Of a stretch of DNA of 64,000 nt, positions 49,601-60,493 are shown piece by piece. The stretch is from Isochrysis galbana (lineage: Eukaryota > Haptophyta > Isochrysidales > Isochrysidaceae), in assembly GCA_018136815.1 (NCBI GenBank), contig CM030932.1:62001-126000 (forward strand), in the 5' to 3' direction. The translations under genes were made by a program, and so were the position numbers. The notes beneath the pieces were generated by a model. That model did no database searches. It was not told where the DNA came from and saw only the letters and a list, made by a program, of their open reading frames with translations. Numbering within the stretch: the stretch's first letter is position 1; the number at the start of each line of letters is the position of its first letter.

Positions 49601-51456
49601 CTACTTGCAGCACGACCAGACTGCAGAGTTGCACTTGAACCCGGAACCGAAGGCAAGCTGCATCACCTTTTGCCCACGACGCAGCCTAGCATGCTCTTCA
49701 ATATACCGAAGCTCATACCATATGGAAGAGGACGAGGTGTTGCCACGTTCGTACAAGACGGTGCGGCTGGGGAGCATATCCTTAGACTCTAGCTTGAGAT
49801 TCTTTTCAATGCCGTCCAAAACGGCACGCCCGCCGGCGTGGATGCAGAAGTGGTCAATTGCTGACTTGAAGTTGGGCACGTAACGCTTTGGCGAGCGATT
49901 GACAATGGACCACACGACGCGCAGCTGCTCGGAGAGAGGCAAAATAAGCGGGCCGAGCTGAGTCAAGTTCACCTTCATCGCGTTTCCAGCTACCTGGACG
50001 ATAGATTTTGAGAGGCGAACTCCGGCAAGGCCGGTCTCGTCCTCGCACTGAAACACGGCGCTATACGACTCGTCATCCGTAATTTGCGTGCGAACCAAAT
50101 GACGAAGCCTGTACTTTGCGCGGCCGATGAGGCGCTTTTTGTTGGTGAGTGCAATGGCTGCTCCACCGCATCGGAAGAGTGTGTTCTGAAGGAGCATAGA
50201 GCGCTCGTGGCCATGATATAGCGACTGATGGAAAGCAAAAGAAGGCAAAGGGTGTGAGTGAGTGTTTGTGGGCATCGATGGCATGTTGCACCATTCTCGA
50301 GCCACAGCGGATTCGCCAGCGGCATACCTGCGTAATGAGTTCCGTTGAGACCACGACCGCGATGGAATTAGGGTTGTTTTGGAGCAATTCAGCGGCTAGA
50401 TCAACTGAAAGGAGCGATGCAGAGCACCCCTGCCATGCATGTTTAGGCGAAAATGGCTTGGCGTTGCCGAGCTTCCCATGGCAGACAAGATGACACGAGA
50501 ATTCCAACAAATTCACTGCAGTCTTGACACGCACATACGGGCACGTGTTGTCCCAGCAGAGGAGCGCGTACCTGGCCTGACAGGTTGAATGTCCTGCAGT
50601 TAGAGCGGAAGCGGAAGCGATTGCTCGCCATGGCACAGAGCGACGGTGTTGGTGAGAAGAGTGAGCAGTTGATGATGAGGAAGTCCACCTCCTTGGGTTG
50701 GATACTGGTGCTCCTGAAGAGTGACTCGAGGGCCCCGCACACAATCGTCTCTGCCTCGTGCCGTGCGCAAGCCAACGACTCATCTTGGGAGAGCGCCGGA
50801 TCCAAGCAGCGCACGATGCCCGGAGGCCAAGCCGTCTTGTCTCCAGTGCCGGAGTTGCTGAGAACCTTCTCCATGAACGCAAGGTCCTCCTCGTTGAAGG
50901 AGCACTTGGCATGGCCGATGCGGCGGACGAGCGATATGAGCTCCTCCTGAGAGACCTTCCACTCTTCGGGCGGCTCGAAAAGGGTAAAGTCGAGGAGGTA
51001 GACTGTCGACTTTCTTCGGAGCACGTATGCCAGTCCTACAAGGAGAACTGGCAACCACAGCCACCCCAGCTCGTCATAGGCTAGCCTGCAGGCGTCCAAG
51101 ACGCGGAGATCGCCCGCAGCGCGGGAGGCATCTCGGACCGCCCGGCCCGCGACGCGCGCGTAGTTTTCTGCCGCGAGGACTGTATTGTTGGGCAGTTGCA
51201 GCAGCTCGGGCTCGACCACCTGCAGCCCTCGGAAGAGGACGGCCGCGAGCTGGTACGCGAGCACAGCGCAAGCGAGCCCAAAGAGTGAGTCCATATAACG
51301 CGAGCGGAATATGGAGATGTAGTCACGGAGCGCGGTCATCCTAATCCGTATGTCTGGCTTGTACGCCACTGCCTTCTGCCCGGTCGTCAGGCTGGGCGGC
51401 TGCCTGTGGCCCGCAGCAGGCGAGAAGCCAACACGCCGGTGCAGACCATCGTTCAT
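49601..51456 (-). CDS. KCS: 3-ketoacyl-CoA synthase (fatty acid elongase condensing enzyme), 3 exons
   Basis: Exons 51456-50572, 50429-50328 and 50224-49601, with phase-0 GT-AG introns of 142 and 103 bp, give 536 aa. Two N-terminal membrane helices (about residues 55-75 and 130-146) anchor it in the ER. The FAE1/KCS condensing fold follows. Catalytic Cys297 is in GCSAS, His458 in FCIHAGGRAV and Asn528 in FGSGFKCNSAVW. Other signatures are LINCSLFSPTPSL, DLAAELLQ, VVVSTE, GAAIALTNK and GPLILPLSEQ. It condenses malonyl-CoA with acyl-CoA in very-long-chain fatty acid synthesis. The usual GCSAG has Ser at the last position, and the NWY after STE is replaced by a shorter loop. ATG 51456 is chosen; ATG 51339 is an alternative. 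Confidence 0.93.
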
Positions 51457-52202
51457 TCTGTCTGCTGGTAGGAGGAAATGGGTGAGAGAAAAGCGTGCCT
51501 GGTGCTGCTCCAAGCTCTTGGCCTCGGCTGCCCCCGTCGCCTCTGCTCTCCCTCACGTCTCCCCCCCAACCCCCTTCCCTCTCCTCTCGCCTTCTCCCGC
51601 TCCGTCTCGCACTCTCGCTCTCGCGCTCTCTCCCTTCCCTCTTCCCCCCCCCCAACCCCCAACCCCCACGACTACTCCCCTGCTACTTCTTGTTCCTCTT
51701 TCCCGCTTTCGATGCCGTCCCCCTCCCACCCACAACCGACCCGCCTCTAGATATAGAGGCTTGAGCTGCCTCGTGGGCGGGGGGCGTGCCCGTGCCCTCC
51801 TCAGCTTCCGAGGGGCGGACGGGATGATATTGTACTCGTTTAGTCGATGGGCTTAGAGAGGGAAGGCGGCAAGCGCGGATGACGAAACTGATCACTACTG
51901 GTATAAGACTACTGTGAACTGAAATTTGAATAAGTGAGACCGGCACGGAGTGGTGGCAATTTCCTGATAGTGTTCATTGAATCAAGTACTCTCACTAGAT
52001 ATCAGATCTAACACTTTTCTGGGGCGGTCAACAACCTACTTTTATGAGTGTTGGGGCATGAGCATGAGCTTGTCACTTGTCAGTTGTCAGCTTACATCTT
52101 ACATCAGTTGAGGGAGCGGATCACCGATATCAGTTTATATTAGCTTACAAACCTCTATCAGCTATTATCAGCCCCACGGCTCCAAAGCAAGACAATATCA
52201 GC
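51457..52202. other. 5' flank of KCS and TGATATCAG-type repeat
   Basis: 51540-51720 is pyrimidine-rich, probably the KCS promoter or 5' UTR. 52048-52200 is a copy of the GTGTTGGGG / TATCAG repeat also seen at 46722-46810. No gene. Confidence 0.4.
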
Positions 52203-52344
52203 TTCCTGGATGGGAAATACGGTGTTGGGGCTTGGCTCCGGCGAGAATTTCGAGAATTTTTTTTGAAATTTGGGTCCATCATCGAAATGAAAATTTTGAC
52301 CGAAATTTGGGTCACGCGGGAGCGAAATTTGCAAGCCCGCAGCC

Positions 52345-52497
52345 GGATGACGCCCGCGAGCAACCCATCATCGGCCGGCCCGTGAGCGGGTGTTTTCTTT
52401 GCTTCGTGTAATGTATGGTGAGCAGCAAACTAGGGTGTTGGCAGACCATTTGCAGGTGTCTCTGATGAGTCGGTATAACAAGAGGGTTGTGGGCTGA
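52345..52497 (+). pseudogene. hAT transposase C-terminal relic with frameshift
   Basis: 52384-52497 reads ERVFSLLRVMYGEQQTR then SLMSRYNKRVVG and a stop, the end of an hAT dimerisation domain. The preceding motif part NPSSAG lies in another frame just upstream (about 52362-52379), so a frameshift separates the two. Too short to be functional. Confidence 0.75.
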
Positions 52498-53484
52498 CTT
52501 TACTTTTGACCGTTGGTCTGAGGCGAAATGGCGATGTGTGAGATGTGAAAAATATGTGCTGACGATCAATGCGTAGTTAACGATGTGTGTGCTCTGGGTT
52601 GACTAGAGCATCTTGATCAAAACAATATTTTATTGTATATTGTATGAATATCCGTTATCTGTTAAGGCCGCCTCTAAAATGATGTGTATAGTGTAGTGCC
52701 AAAAAGTGCGGCGGGCGCGCATATGTACGTAGTAAGATGTGTAAAAGCCACACGAGCACATACATGTGTGTGTGTAGGTCATAGGCAGCCGCGTAGTCGC
52801 CTGCCGAAGTGCCGCCGAACACACCGACCTAGGGCACCGACGCGCCGGCGTCCGTCCGCGGCGGCGCTCGAAGCAAATTTCGAACGAAATGACCCCAACC
52901 TACTTTTATAAGTGGGGGTCAATGGGGGCCTCGCGCCCCCCTCTCTCCATCGCGGACACCCCCCGGGGTGGGCCCGTACATTCAACCCCAGCCCCTGCCC
53001 TCTGGCAGGGGCAGGGCACTCATCAATTCAGCCCAGACCCCTAGTGGGCGCGGGTCGCGAGCCGCACTCCCAGGCCCGCATGGGCCTGCTCTCGTACTGA
53101 CTCCCCCCCCCATCCCTGGTCGCCAGGCAGACAGGGGCCTCAGGGCTGCACCCAAGGCCAGCGAGGCGAGCGAGGGAGAGGCAGGGGGGGCCAGGGGCTG
53201 AGCCCCAGCCTCCACTGCCCCCTGAGCTGCCCCTGCTGGTCCTCGGGGCGCCCCTGAAGGACCTCTGAGAGCAGGCCATGGCGCGCCGCATGGCGACGCG
53301 CCGCAGGGACCGGGGCGGAAGAGAATGGAACGAGGGAGAGGGGGGGATTTGCACCCCCCCCGATGGAGTGTGGTGAGAAACGAGACCCATTTGCGTTAGC
53401 AAATGGGCGGAGGGGGGCGGCTGGCGACAGGAGGAAGAGGAGGAGGGAGAGACTCAAGACGCCTACGGGAACCACTGTGGCAGG
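52498..53484. other. Mosaic non-coding region with LINE-like 5' sequence
   Basis: 52890-53400 (C-rich, with GCATGGGCCTGC and CTGGTCGCCAGGCAGACAGG) shares blocks with 23980-24180 and is probably the coding or 5' part of a decayed LINE. 52600-52790 is AT-rich without features. Confidence 0.4.
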
Positions 53485-53826
53485 TATCTCGAGGCGCAGT
53501 CTTTTATTTCTCGAGGACAGCTCGCGGCGAGAGCTGTAAGGGCCGTTCTTCTTTTTTGACGAGAGGTTCCTCCCCCCCCCCCCCGGTGCTTTTTCCCGGA
53601 GAGTCGGCCGGCGTCGACCGGTCCGCCTCAATGGGTTTTCCCCCATTTTAACTTGTGGGGAGTTAGAATGGGAGCCGGGGGCATGCGAGGGGGGAGATGT
53701 GGAGGGGTGCATAGTACATAGTAGTATGTATCTGTGACAACAGCACGCGCAAGGTGTACGGGCAGGTGCGCTGAGGGCGGTCGTGTTAGTACCGGGCTAG
53801 TGAGAGTAGTGGTACTAATGCTCAGA
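53485..53826. repeat. Dispersed repeat family R1, full-length copy 2
   Basis: Starts CGAGGCGCAGTCTTTTATTT and ends ACTAATGCTCAG, parallel to 44663-45012 with a C homopolymer in the same place (53572-53584). Identity is high in the right half (GGGGAGTTAGAATGGGAGCC, AGTACCGGGCTAGTGAGAG). Confidence 0.85.
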
Positions 53827-54221
53827 TAGATTGTCGAACGAAATGACCCCCAAAATTTGGGTCAGGGCAAGCAAAAGTTCGAAACGAAATTTGGGTGGGT
53901 CCGAAACGAAATTCTCGCCGGAGCCAAGTTGGGGCGTGCAAATACAGCCAAATACAAATACATATACCTGCGTGTGTCGTGTGAGGCAGGGGAGGTGGAG
54001 GGGTTTGTCAGTCAGAATGTGAAATGCACACCACTAGGCTGTAAAATTGTCGCATTCGCGATGTCTCAGAGGCAAAAAGAAATAACAGTAAAAGAGAAAC
54101 AGTAAAACAGTAAAAAGAACAGAGGAAGAAAGAAGAAGAAGAGTGGAAAAGAAGAGAAAAAAACCCAGAGTATATAGGGCGGTTCTCAGCCCTTCCCATC
54201 GGCCCTATGGCTACGTAAACT

Positions 54222-54500
54222 CTCGCGTGGCATAGTGGTTCAACCCACCGCCTCCACCAACCTTTTGCTCTGGGTCGCGAGTTCGAGTCCGGACGGAGCG
54301 CTCTGCAGTTCGAGCCCCGCTCCTTCTCCTCTCCGCTCTTCTTCTACAGTTAAATTCCACGCTCTTCTTCTACCGTAAAAAATTCCGCACTCCGTCTACC
54401 GTTAGAAATCCTGCCTCTTCCTACAGTTAAAATTCCTGCCTCTTCCTACCGTTAAAATCCTGCACTCCGTCTACCGTTAAAAATCCTGCCTCCGTCGCCT
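54222..54500 (+). mobile_element. tRNA-derived SINE-like element with tandem tail
   Basis: TGGCATAGTGG (54228-54238) fits the polymerase III A box and GAGTTCGAGTCC (54280-54291) the B box, about 50 bp apart. The D-arm pairs (GTGG/CCAC), but the T-stem and acceptor stem do not, so it is not a working tRNA. It is followed by five to six units of about 30 bp (CTACCGTTAAAAATCCTGCC) at 54335-54500. This arrangement is typical of tRNA-derived SINEs. Confidence 0.45.
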
Positions 54501-54639
54501 TGCCAAGACATTTCCTCTGCCTTCCTGCCGACTTCCTTGCCAGTTCCTTCCGCCCCGGTTTCCCGCTTGTCTGCAAATCGGTTTCACCGCATTACGACCA
54601 AGCTTAGTGGGGAAACTCCTCGTCCAGTTCCGTTACCCG

Positions 54640-54770
54640 AAAATCTCGTTCATCTCGTCGGGCCATCAAGGCCATCTCGTTCATCTCGTCGGGCCATCAA
54701 GGCCATCTCGTTCATCTCGTCGTCGGGCCATCAGGCCATCTCGTTACATCTCGTTCACCTCGTTACAATC
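54640..54770. repeat. Three tandem units of about 31 bp
   Basis: CATCTCGTCGGGCCATCAAG / GCCATCTCGTT repeats three times with a CGT insertion in the third, then fades into CTCGTTACATCTCGTTCACC. Confidence 0.85.
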
Positions 54771-54853
54771 CAAGCTGAGGCGTTGATTTCCACAAAAATC
54801 AAGCACTTTCATCTCTATTATGCATTTAGAAAGGGGGGAGGGGAGAACTTTGG

Positions 54854-56395
54854 TTAGTTGGGGAGTGAGGCAGGCGTAGATGCGGGGAGTGAGGCAGGCG
54901 TAGAGCTGCTGGGCGGGGCCTGGCGGGCATTTTTTTTCACCCCATCATCTCGAGAGGTTGTCCAACTCTGAGGCTCAGGCAGGTTGAGAGCCTCATGCAG
55001 CGGCACAAGTGCAAGTGCGCAGCGCCTCTCAAAGGTCATGGACCCATAGTGTGTTAGGGGGTTGAATCCCATATTGTATAGATCGTTATTGGATTCAACA
55101 CAGCCACAATTCGGAGAGAATGCATCGTGCGAAAATGTCCGGCGGCCCAGGATTTTGCAGAGGGCTGACTTGTCAGCCGTGATGACAATCTGAATGTGTG
55201 TGGATGTGAGCTGCCCATTTGCATCCCTAATCCTGCCCCCATTGGTGTATATGTCGCACATCTGCTTCCGGATGTGTGTTGTGCGAGCTCTCACTGTGTG
55301 CCAGCTCTCTGCACAGTGGCCCTCTCGCTTCTTGGTGCCGTGCCTCCAGAAAGCTAGGGTATGGACACCATGTGCGGATTGGTTGAGGCGTTCCACAGAA
55401 GCCACCTAACATTGGGATGAAGATGAAGAGGGGAGGGCAGCACATACAGAGGTTGGTTAGAGCAATGAAAAGTTGTGCAGCTCATATGCATATGAACAGC
55501 AAAACAATTCAATGCTGCACGCACCACCAAAGCTAGCCTGACTCCAGTGTCATCTTCAGTGAGGTTGGCACCATCATAAGTCAACACGATTTGGATGGGA
55601 TCCTCCTTTGTGCCCTTGGCCGAGAGGCCACCCATGGTGGAGTCAATGGTCTGGTCTATGGCCTTGCGTATGGTTATGTGCAATGACTCTACCTCTGCGC
55701 CGCGCCCATCATCGTGTGAGCGTGTGGCAAACTCATCACTTACAATCTGATCGGCTGCCTTGCGCATCTCAGCCAACGGGACAATGGGAATCAGCCTTGT
55801 GATGGAGGTCTTTGTGATGGTGTGCCTCTTCCGAGCCTCCTCACTCCTCACCCTCCTCGGTTGACCCCACATCCCACATGAGGATATCGTTGAACCAACG
55901 CAACGTATTCCATGATAGCCCCGAGCACAAGCGGATGAGGTTCCACTTCTCGACCGAAAGCACATTGCGGAGGTGCTCATTCACCTCAGTATAGGCTGCC
56001 TCCTTCACTTTCTTCTTCATGCTCTCAAACATGGCTGAGCCTTCAAGCTCACCAATCCCATTGCTAAGCCGTTGCCCATTTGTGCCCCGCAACTTGTAGA
56101 GTGCACGCACACAAAGTTGGGGCAGGTCTTCCGGGTGGCTCCACCTGCCGAGCATGGTTGAAAGGATCTTGGCCTCCTTATCCCACATTGAGGAGGACCC
56201 AATCTTCCCTACACTTCCGGTGCGCTCCGATAGCGATGACGCCAAGACGTCGCAACGACGGCGTTCTTGCACATATTTTGAGCACCACTGTTTTTTGTCG
56301 GTCTCGAGTCGGCGCACGATGGCCTTCAGCTCCTCCACCCTTTGCTTCAGCTGTGTGATTTCAGCCTCTGCCACATTCAGGGGGTTGGTGCGCAT
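54854..56395 (-). pseudogene. Coiled-coil family copy 2, two exons, frameshifted by a 7-bp duplication
   Basis: Starts at ATG 56395. A coiled coil (EITQLKQRVEELKAIVRRLE) is followed by the block shared with 47170-48009 (SMWDKEAKILSTM to MWDVGSTEEGEE). At about 55840-55855 a tandem TGAGGAG duplication adds 7 bases and a stop; the reading continues in the next frame (RKRHTITKTSITRLIPIVPL, AADQIVSDEF) to a motif VLTYDGANLTEDDTGVRLAL. A GT-AG intron (about 55524-55406) leads to an exon with HTLAFWRHGTKK, VITADKSALCKILGRR and CALALVPLHEALNL, ending in a Ser/Pro-rich tail at 54854. I do not recognise the function. The DGA motif and the later ADKSALCK/ALVPLHEAL order remind me of large uncharacterised families expanded in some invertebrates and protists, which suggests a mobile origin. 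Confidence 0.6.
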
Positions 56396-56930
56396 GAGAG
56401 CTTGGGGTTGGGAGGCTGATGGCTACCGGCCACGCGAACACTTTTTCTTCGTGCTCGTGGGAAGACCTCCCACGGAGGAATTGAGGAAAAAAAAGTCGTT
56501 TACTAATAGAAAGTGCAGAGCCGGTGCACCAGAGTCGGGGGGCAAACCTCGCGCGGAAGCGACGGCGAGAGGGCGGTGCAACTGGAGAACGCACCCGTCG
56601 GACAAGAGACATTGATTTTACAGTGTTAAAAAGGCCTTTTTAGAGAGGTTTTCGTTGAGGAACACATGCTCATATATCAAGTGGCGTACCCACTGCGGTC
56701 ACTAGCATGAAACGCCCTCAAACCAGAATTTTTCTTGGAGTTCTCCCTACTGATTTTCACTTTTCGTGAAGAAACAGCGGAACCCGGGACTGTCGGAGCT
56801 CGCGAGGGGGTGGAGCGGGGTTCTTTTTTTTTTTCATGCCCGGTGGCTGGCAGACCCCCCTTTTTTGCCACAGTGTATTTCCCATCTAGGATCAGCTTAT
56901 ATTGGCTTTCTCATTCTCACTCACACCAAC
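56396..56930. other. Intergenic; 5' flank of coiled-coil copy 2 and repeat fragments
   Basis: 56841-56875 is the shared GGTGGCTGGCAGACCCCCC...TTTTTGCCACAGTG block. 56872-56890 carries an inverted GATGGGAAATAC end (ATTTCCCATCTAGGATC). No gene is recognised. Confidence 0.4.
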
Positions 56931-57240
56931 ACAACTAAGTTTATACTTAGTTCGCCCATGGGGGGCCACGAGCCCCGAGCCCCCCCCCCTCTCCACTCCT
57001 CCCCTGCCATGGGGGAGGAACCACCCACTCTCCTGTCTCCTGGCACGCCTGGTGGCCTACCAGGAGCCAGGAGCACACAACCTTGCTGACCCATTCCTCT
57101 CCCCACAGGCCCGCCTGACGCCTGACTCGCCCGCCCTGGCCCGTCGGGGCCAGCCCATCTCTCTGACGTCTGACGCTCTGACCAGCCCCTCCTCCCCCTG
57201 GGCCCCCCTGATCCCCTGATCAGGACCACCGATGACGTCA
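56931..57240 (+). mobile_element. LINE-like 5' end fragment
   Basis: The palindrome AACTAAGTTTATACTTAGTT (56933-56952) precedes ATG 56958, which opens MGGHEPRAPPPLHSSP. The same start occurs in reverse at 24373-23980. The similarity to the large LINE is limited to the palindrome, its spacing and the Pro-rich start, so this is probably a related subfamily. It is truncated by about 57240. Confidence 0.5.
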
Positions 57241-57986
57241 CCCCTCGGACTAAAAAACTCCATTATTCAACTGCGGTTAAACACTAAACACCCGCCCCTG
57301 TTATCACAACGATGTGCTCCGCTCATCCGGACCTGCGCATGATTGGGTCGCCGGTGGTTTGGTCAGCCGCCATCGGGAGGTGATCAGCAGTGATCGGGAG
57401 AGGGGGGGGAGGGTTGCACGGGCGACGAGGAGGCGGCGCGCGCGCCTCGGGGGAATCCCCCCCCGCCGCCCCTGCGCCCCCCCCTGAGCCCCCCCCCCCC
57501 CCGCGTGCGCCCCGTCTGACGAAGTTGCCCGAGGGGTGCCCTCCCCCCCCTCTTGCCCTTTCAACCCGCTTCTCGAACGCCGCAGAACGTCCGACAACTT
57601 TGCCCAAGTTCATGAGATTTGCCCGGAGAGCCGAGAAGCACACGGGGGCAGCGAGCTGTGGTAGAAGGGAAGGGCGAGCGAGCCACGAGCCCTCTCGATG
57701 TCCCCCCAATCGAGACGGCAAAGGTGGTGGCGGTTGCAACGCTTGGCGGTCGGCTCCATCATGGTTGGCACATCTCTCCCGAGGGGGTGGCGGTGGGATT
57801 TCATAGTCACCTCGTTGAGCGAAACCTACCTCGCCCTCGGAGATCTGTCTCCGCGCATCATCATTTGAGGGGAGGGAGAGAGGGGAGGGGCGGGGGGGGG
57901 GGGCATCGGAGACGGGGGAGGTGGGAAGGAGGGTGGGGGGGATTCGATGGCGGCGGCGGGGGGGGGGGGGGAGAGGGGAAGAAGAC

Positions 57987-58026
<40 letters not shown>

Positions 58027-58436
58027 GGGAGAGAGGGGGAGAGAGGGGGGGGGGGGGGAGAGAGAGAGAGAGAGCCTGTCCCGCGCCTTCTGCACGGATC
58101 TTCTGAGGTTGGGAGATCACATACAGCAGAGAGTCTCAACTCTCTCTCTCCTTCAGCCCTCCAAATCGAAAGATTTGAAGCAGGAGTACTCCTACTCCCT
58201 AGTACTCCTCACCAGAGTGAGACGGAGAGAGAGAGGGAGAGAGAGGGGGGGGGGGGAATGTACGGCGACCCCCTCGTCCCACGCCCCCCCCCCCTCCCCC
58301 TTCCCTTGTCCTCCTCCCCCCTCCCATTCTTTACACCCACGCTCTGCCCCTTCGCCCGCCCGCCCGCCTTCCCCCCCTTCCCCCACATCCCATTGCTCCC
58401 TCCTCCGCCTTTGCGGCGGGAGCCGTCGAGTCGGCC
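57241..58436. other. Low-complexity 5' flank of the TIR gene with GA and G tracts
   Basis: 57400-57560 has C/G homopolymers. 57985-58075 is a (GA)n microsatellite with G runs, and a shorter one lies at 58217-58256. Frames open on both strands here are low-complexity (RERERE, SLSLSL) and I do not accept them as genes. Confidence 0.6.
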
Positions 58437-60493
58437 ATGATATCGGGCGCGTCGCCATCCCACCTGCTACTCGCCGACCTCCGCCCCGCAGAGCTTCGCC
58501 TGCTAGCTCTGCTCATCCTGTGGCCTCTCGCGTTGGGTGCCATCCTCATTGCACTCATCCGCTCCACCTGGTGGAGGAGGCTGCGGGCGAGAGGCTCATG
58601 GGACTCATCGGCGGACGCGCCAGAACTTAACCGGCTGCTACTTCGCCTCGAGCAGGCAGTACTCGCAGAAAACGACCGCAGGCTCCGCGTGATGGTCGTC
58701 GGGGCCGCCTTTGGAGTCGCGTGCCTCTGTGTGGTTGTCTCACCCGGCATCATTCGGCTCATCCGCAGTGGCGATGGCGACAAGGCCGATGAGGGGGAGC
58801 AGCTTTCGCATCGCATGCTCGCCCTTATTGTCACGACGATATGCTCGCTCATCAAGTGCTCGACTGCAATGGGACTGATCATTGCGCTCCGGCCAACTGA
58901 CCGCAAAGCCCTACGGAGTGGAGTCATGTTGCTCAGCCTGATCGTGCTAATGGCAGCACTTGAGGTTAGTGCTTGGAACCATGCCCGCCCCCCGCTCCCC
59001 CTGTTCTTCCCGTGCTCTGACTGGGCTGAGAGAGCCAAAGTGGTTCTCAACTGTGCTGGCCCTCACCCGCTAGCGCTGACAGCTCCTCTGCTTCTACTTA
59101 TCTTTGCAGGGTCTCATTGAGCTCCGGGATGTGCTCATCCCACTGGCGGAAGACGGGGCTGACCTGCCTTCCCGGTCATTGAGAATGATCCCCTGCGCAA
59201 GCGCGATCTTCATCATCTTATCGCAGATTGTTCTCGTCGTAGGACTCGTTCGCATCGCGGCCACTACTGCGCCGCGATCATGTGTTGATGAAGCGTGGAA
59301 CTATGTGCGCCGGACGGTCTTTTGCATCCTACCTGCTCACATCATCCGCAGCATCACGTACAATCTGATATTAGCACTCGACGGCGAAGCAGCGTCCGCA
59401 TACGAACCTCTGTATCAGAACCACATTGGCAAACTCCTAGAGGCCGTGGGCGTGTACATTGCCTTCTCAATGCTGACTCCGGCTTTACGGGGCAGAGTTC
59501 GGCGTGCGATCTCTGAGTGGGGCTTGCCAGAGAATGCTCGAGGGCTCGCGATGATGGCCATGCTGATGTCGGAAGGACCGCTCGGTACCGACTTCCGCTC
59601 TGTCGCTCGCGACGCCGCTCGCCGCTTCCGTGGCATCCCATTTAGTGCGCTGAGACCGGAACACATGTCGAAAGCTCACGCCACCGAGGAGGAGCGGGCG
59701 GAGCTGGCAAAGTTCGTCGTCTTTCCTCCCTTGAATGGCGTAGACGCCTTTGTGTGCCACTCGTGGAGCGACGATGGCTCTGCAAAGTACAGCGCTCTTG
59801 CATCGTGGGCTGAGACATTTCGTATGACGCACAAGCGCGAACCGATCGTGTGGTTCGACAAGGCGTGCGTCGATGGCCAACGCGCCGGAAACCTGGGAGG
59901 CATCAATGCGGAGCTTTCCTATTTAGCGATATACGTAAGGCGCAGCCCGTAGCCGCATCCAGCATGCTTTGGCAGACCGCGTATGCTCACCTCTCAATGT
60001 CTCACCGCAGGTGAGCGCGTGCACCACTCTGATCGTTGTGGCCGGCAAGACGTGCACGAGCCGCTTGTGGTGTATCGTCGAGATATTTTGCTTCCTAACC
60101 ATGGGAGGCTCGATGAGCGACATCATTGTGCTGGATGCGGGGCATTTTGCGACTGACGCGGAGACAGGATCTGCGATCAAGGTACCCGCATCGCCTGCGG
60201 TCCTCTCGCATCGAGGCCGCATCAGCGTGCGTTCTCTCTGGAAGTCCGCCGGCAGGGAGCAGGCGGGGGCGGGCAACCGCAAGGGGCGGATGTCCTTTCG
60301 GCTTGAGGAGGCCGGATGCGAAGTCCAAGGGGAGCGGGATCGTATCCTGGCTGCCATTGAGGCTACGTACGGGGACACTTCAGTATTTGATTACGAGATG
60401 GAGAAATTATTCTCTGAGGCACATGGGAAGCGTCGTTGGTCGCAAGAGCCAGTCTTGCGTCGGGGGGAGACACGAGAATTGTATTATGACTGA
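58437..60493 (+). CDS. Polytopic membrane protein with C-terminal TIR-like domain (3 exons)
   Basis: Exons 58437-58964, 59110-59934 and 60011-60493, with phase-0 GT-AG introns of 145 and 76 bp, give 611 aa. At least four to six hydrophobic helices occupy the first two thirds (for example LLALLILWPLALGAILIAL, MLLSLIVLMAAL, AIFIILSQIVLVVGLV). From about residue 387 a TIR-like fold begins with DAFVCHSWSDDG and continues with VWFDKACVDGQ and, across the second intron, LIVVAGKTCTSRLWCIVEIF. This SHSW/WFDK/SRLWC pattern is a TIR-related family of algae and oomycetes that I recall. The last about 100 residues are a charged tail (FDYEMEKLFSEAHGKRR). A signalling or NAD-cleaving role is inferred. The upstream flank is low-complexity, so ATG 58437 is the clear start. 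Confidence 0.82.

Larger units (their letters stand above)
52203..53940. mobile_element. Composite hAT-like element with long inverted ends
   Basis: 52213-52340 (GTTGGGGCTTGGCTCCGGCGAGAATTTCG and GAAATTTGGGTC motifs) reappears reverse-complemented at about 53826-53935. The left end carries GGATGGGAAATACGG as in the 17152 MITE. Inside are an hAT C-terminal relic, a GC-rich LINE-like mosaic (52900-53400) and a full R1 repeat. It is probably a decayed transposon that received other insertions. Confidence 0.45.

Noticed and set aside
54222-54300. Functional tRNA gene
   Set aside because: A and B boxes are present but the T-stem and acceptor stem do not pair.
57826-58630. Large ORFs in the GA-repeat region before the TIR gene
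   Set aside because: They translate microsatellites (RERERE or SLSLSL) and conflict with the well-supported TIR exon 1.
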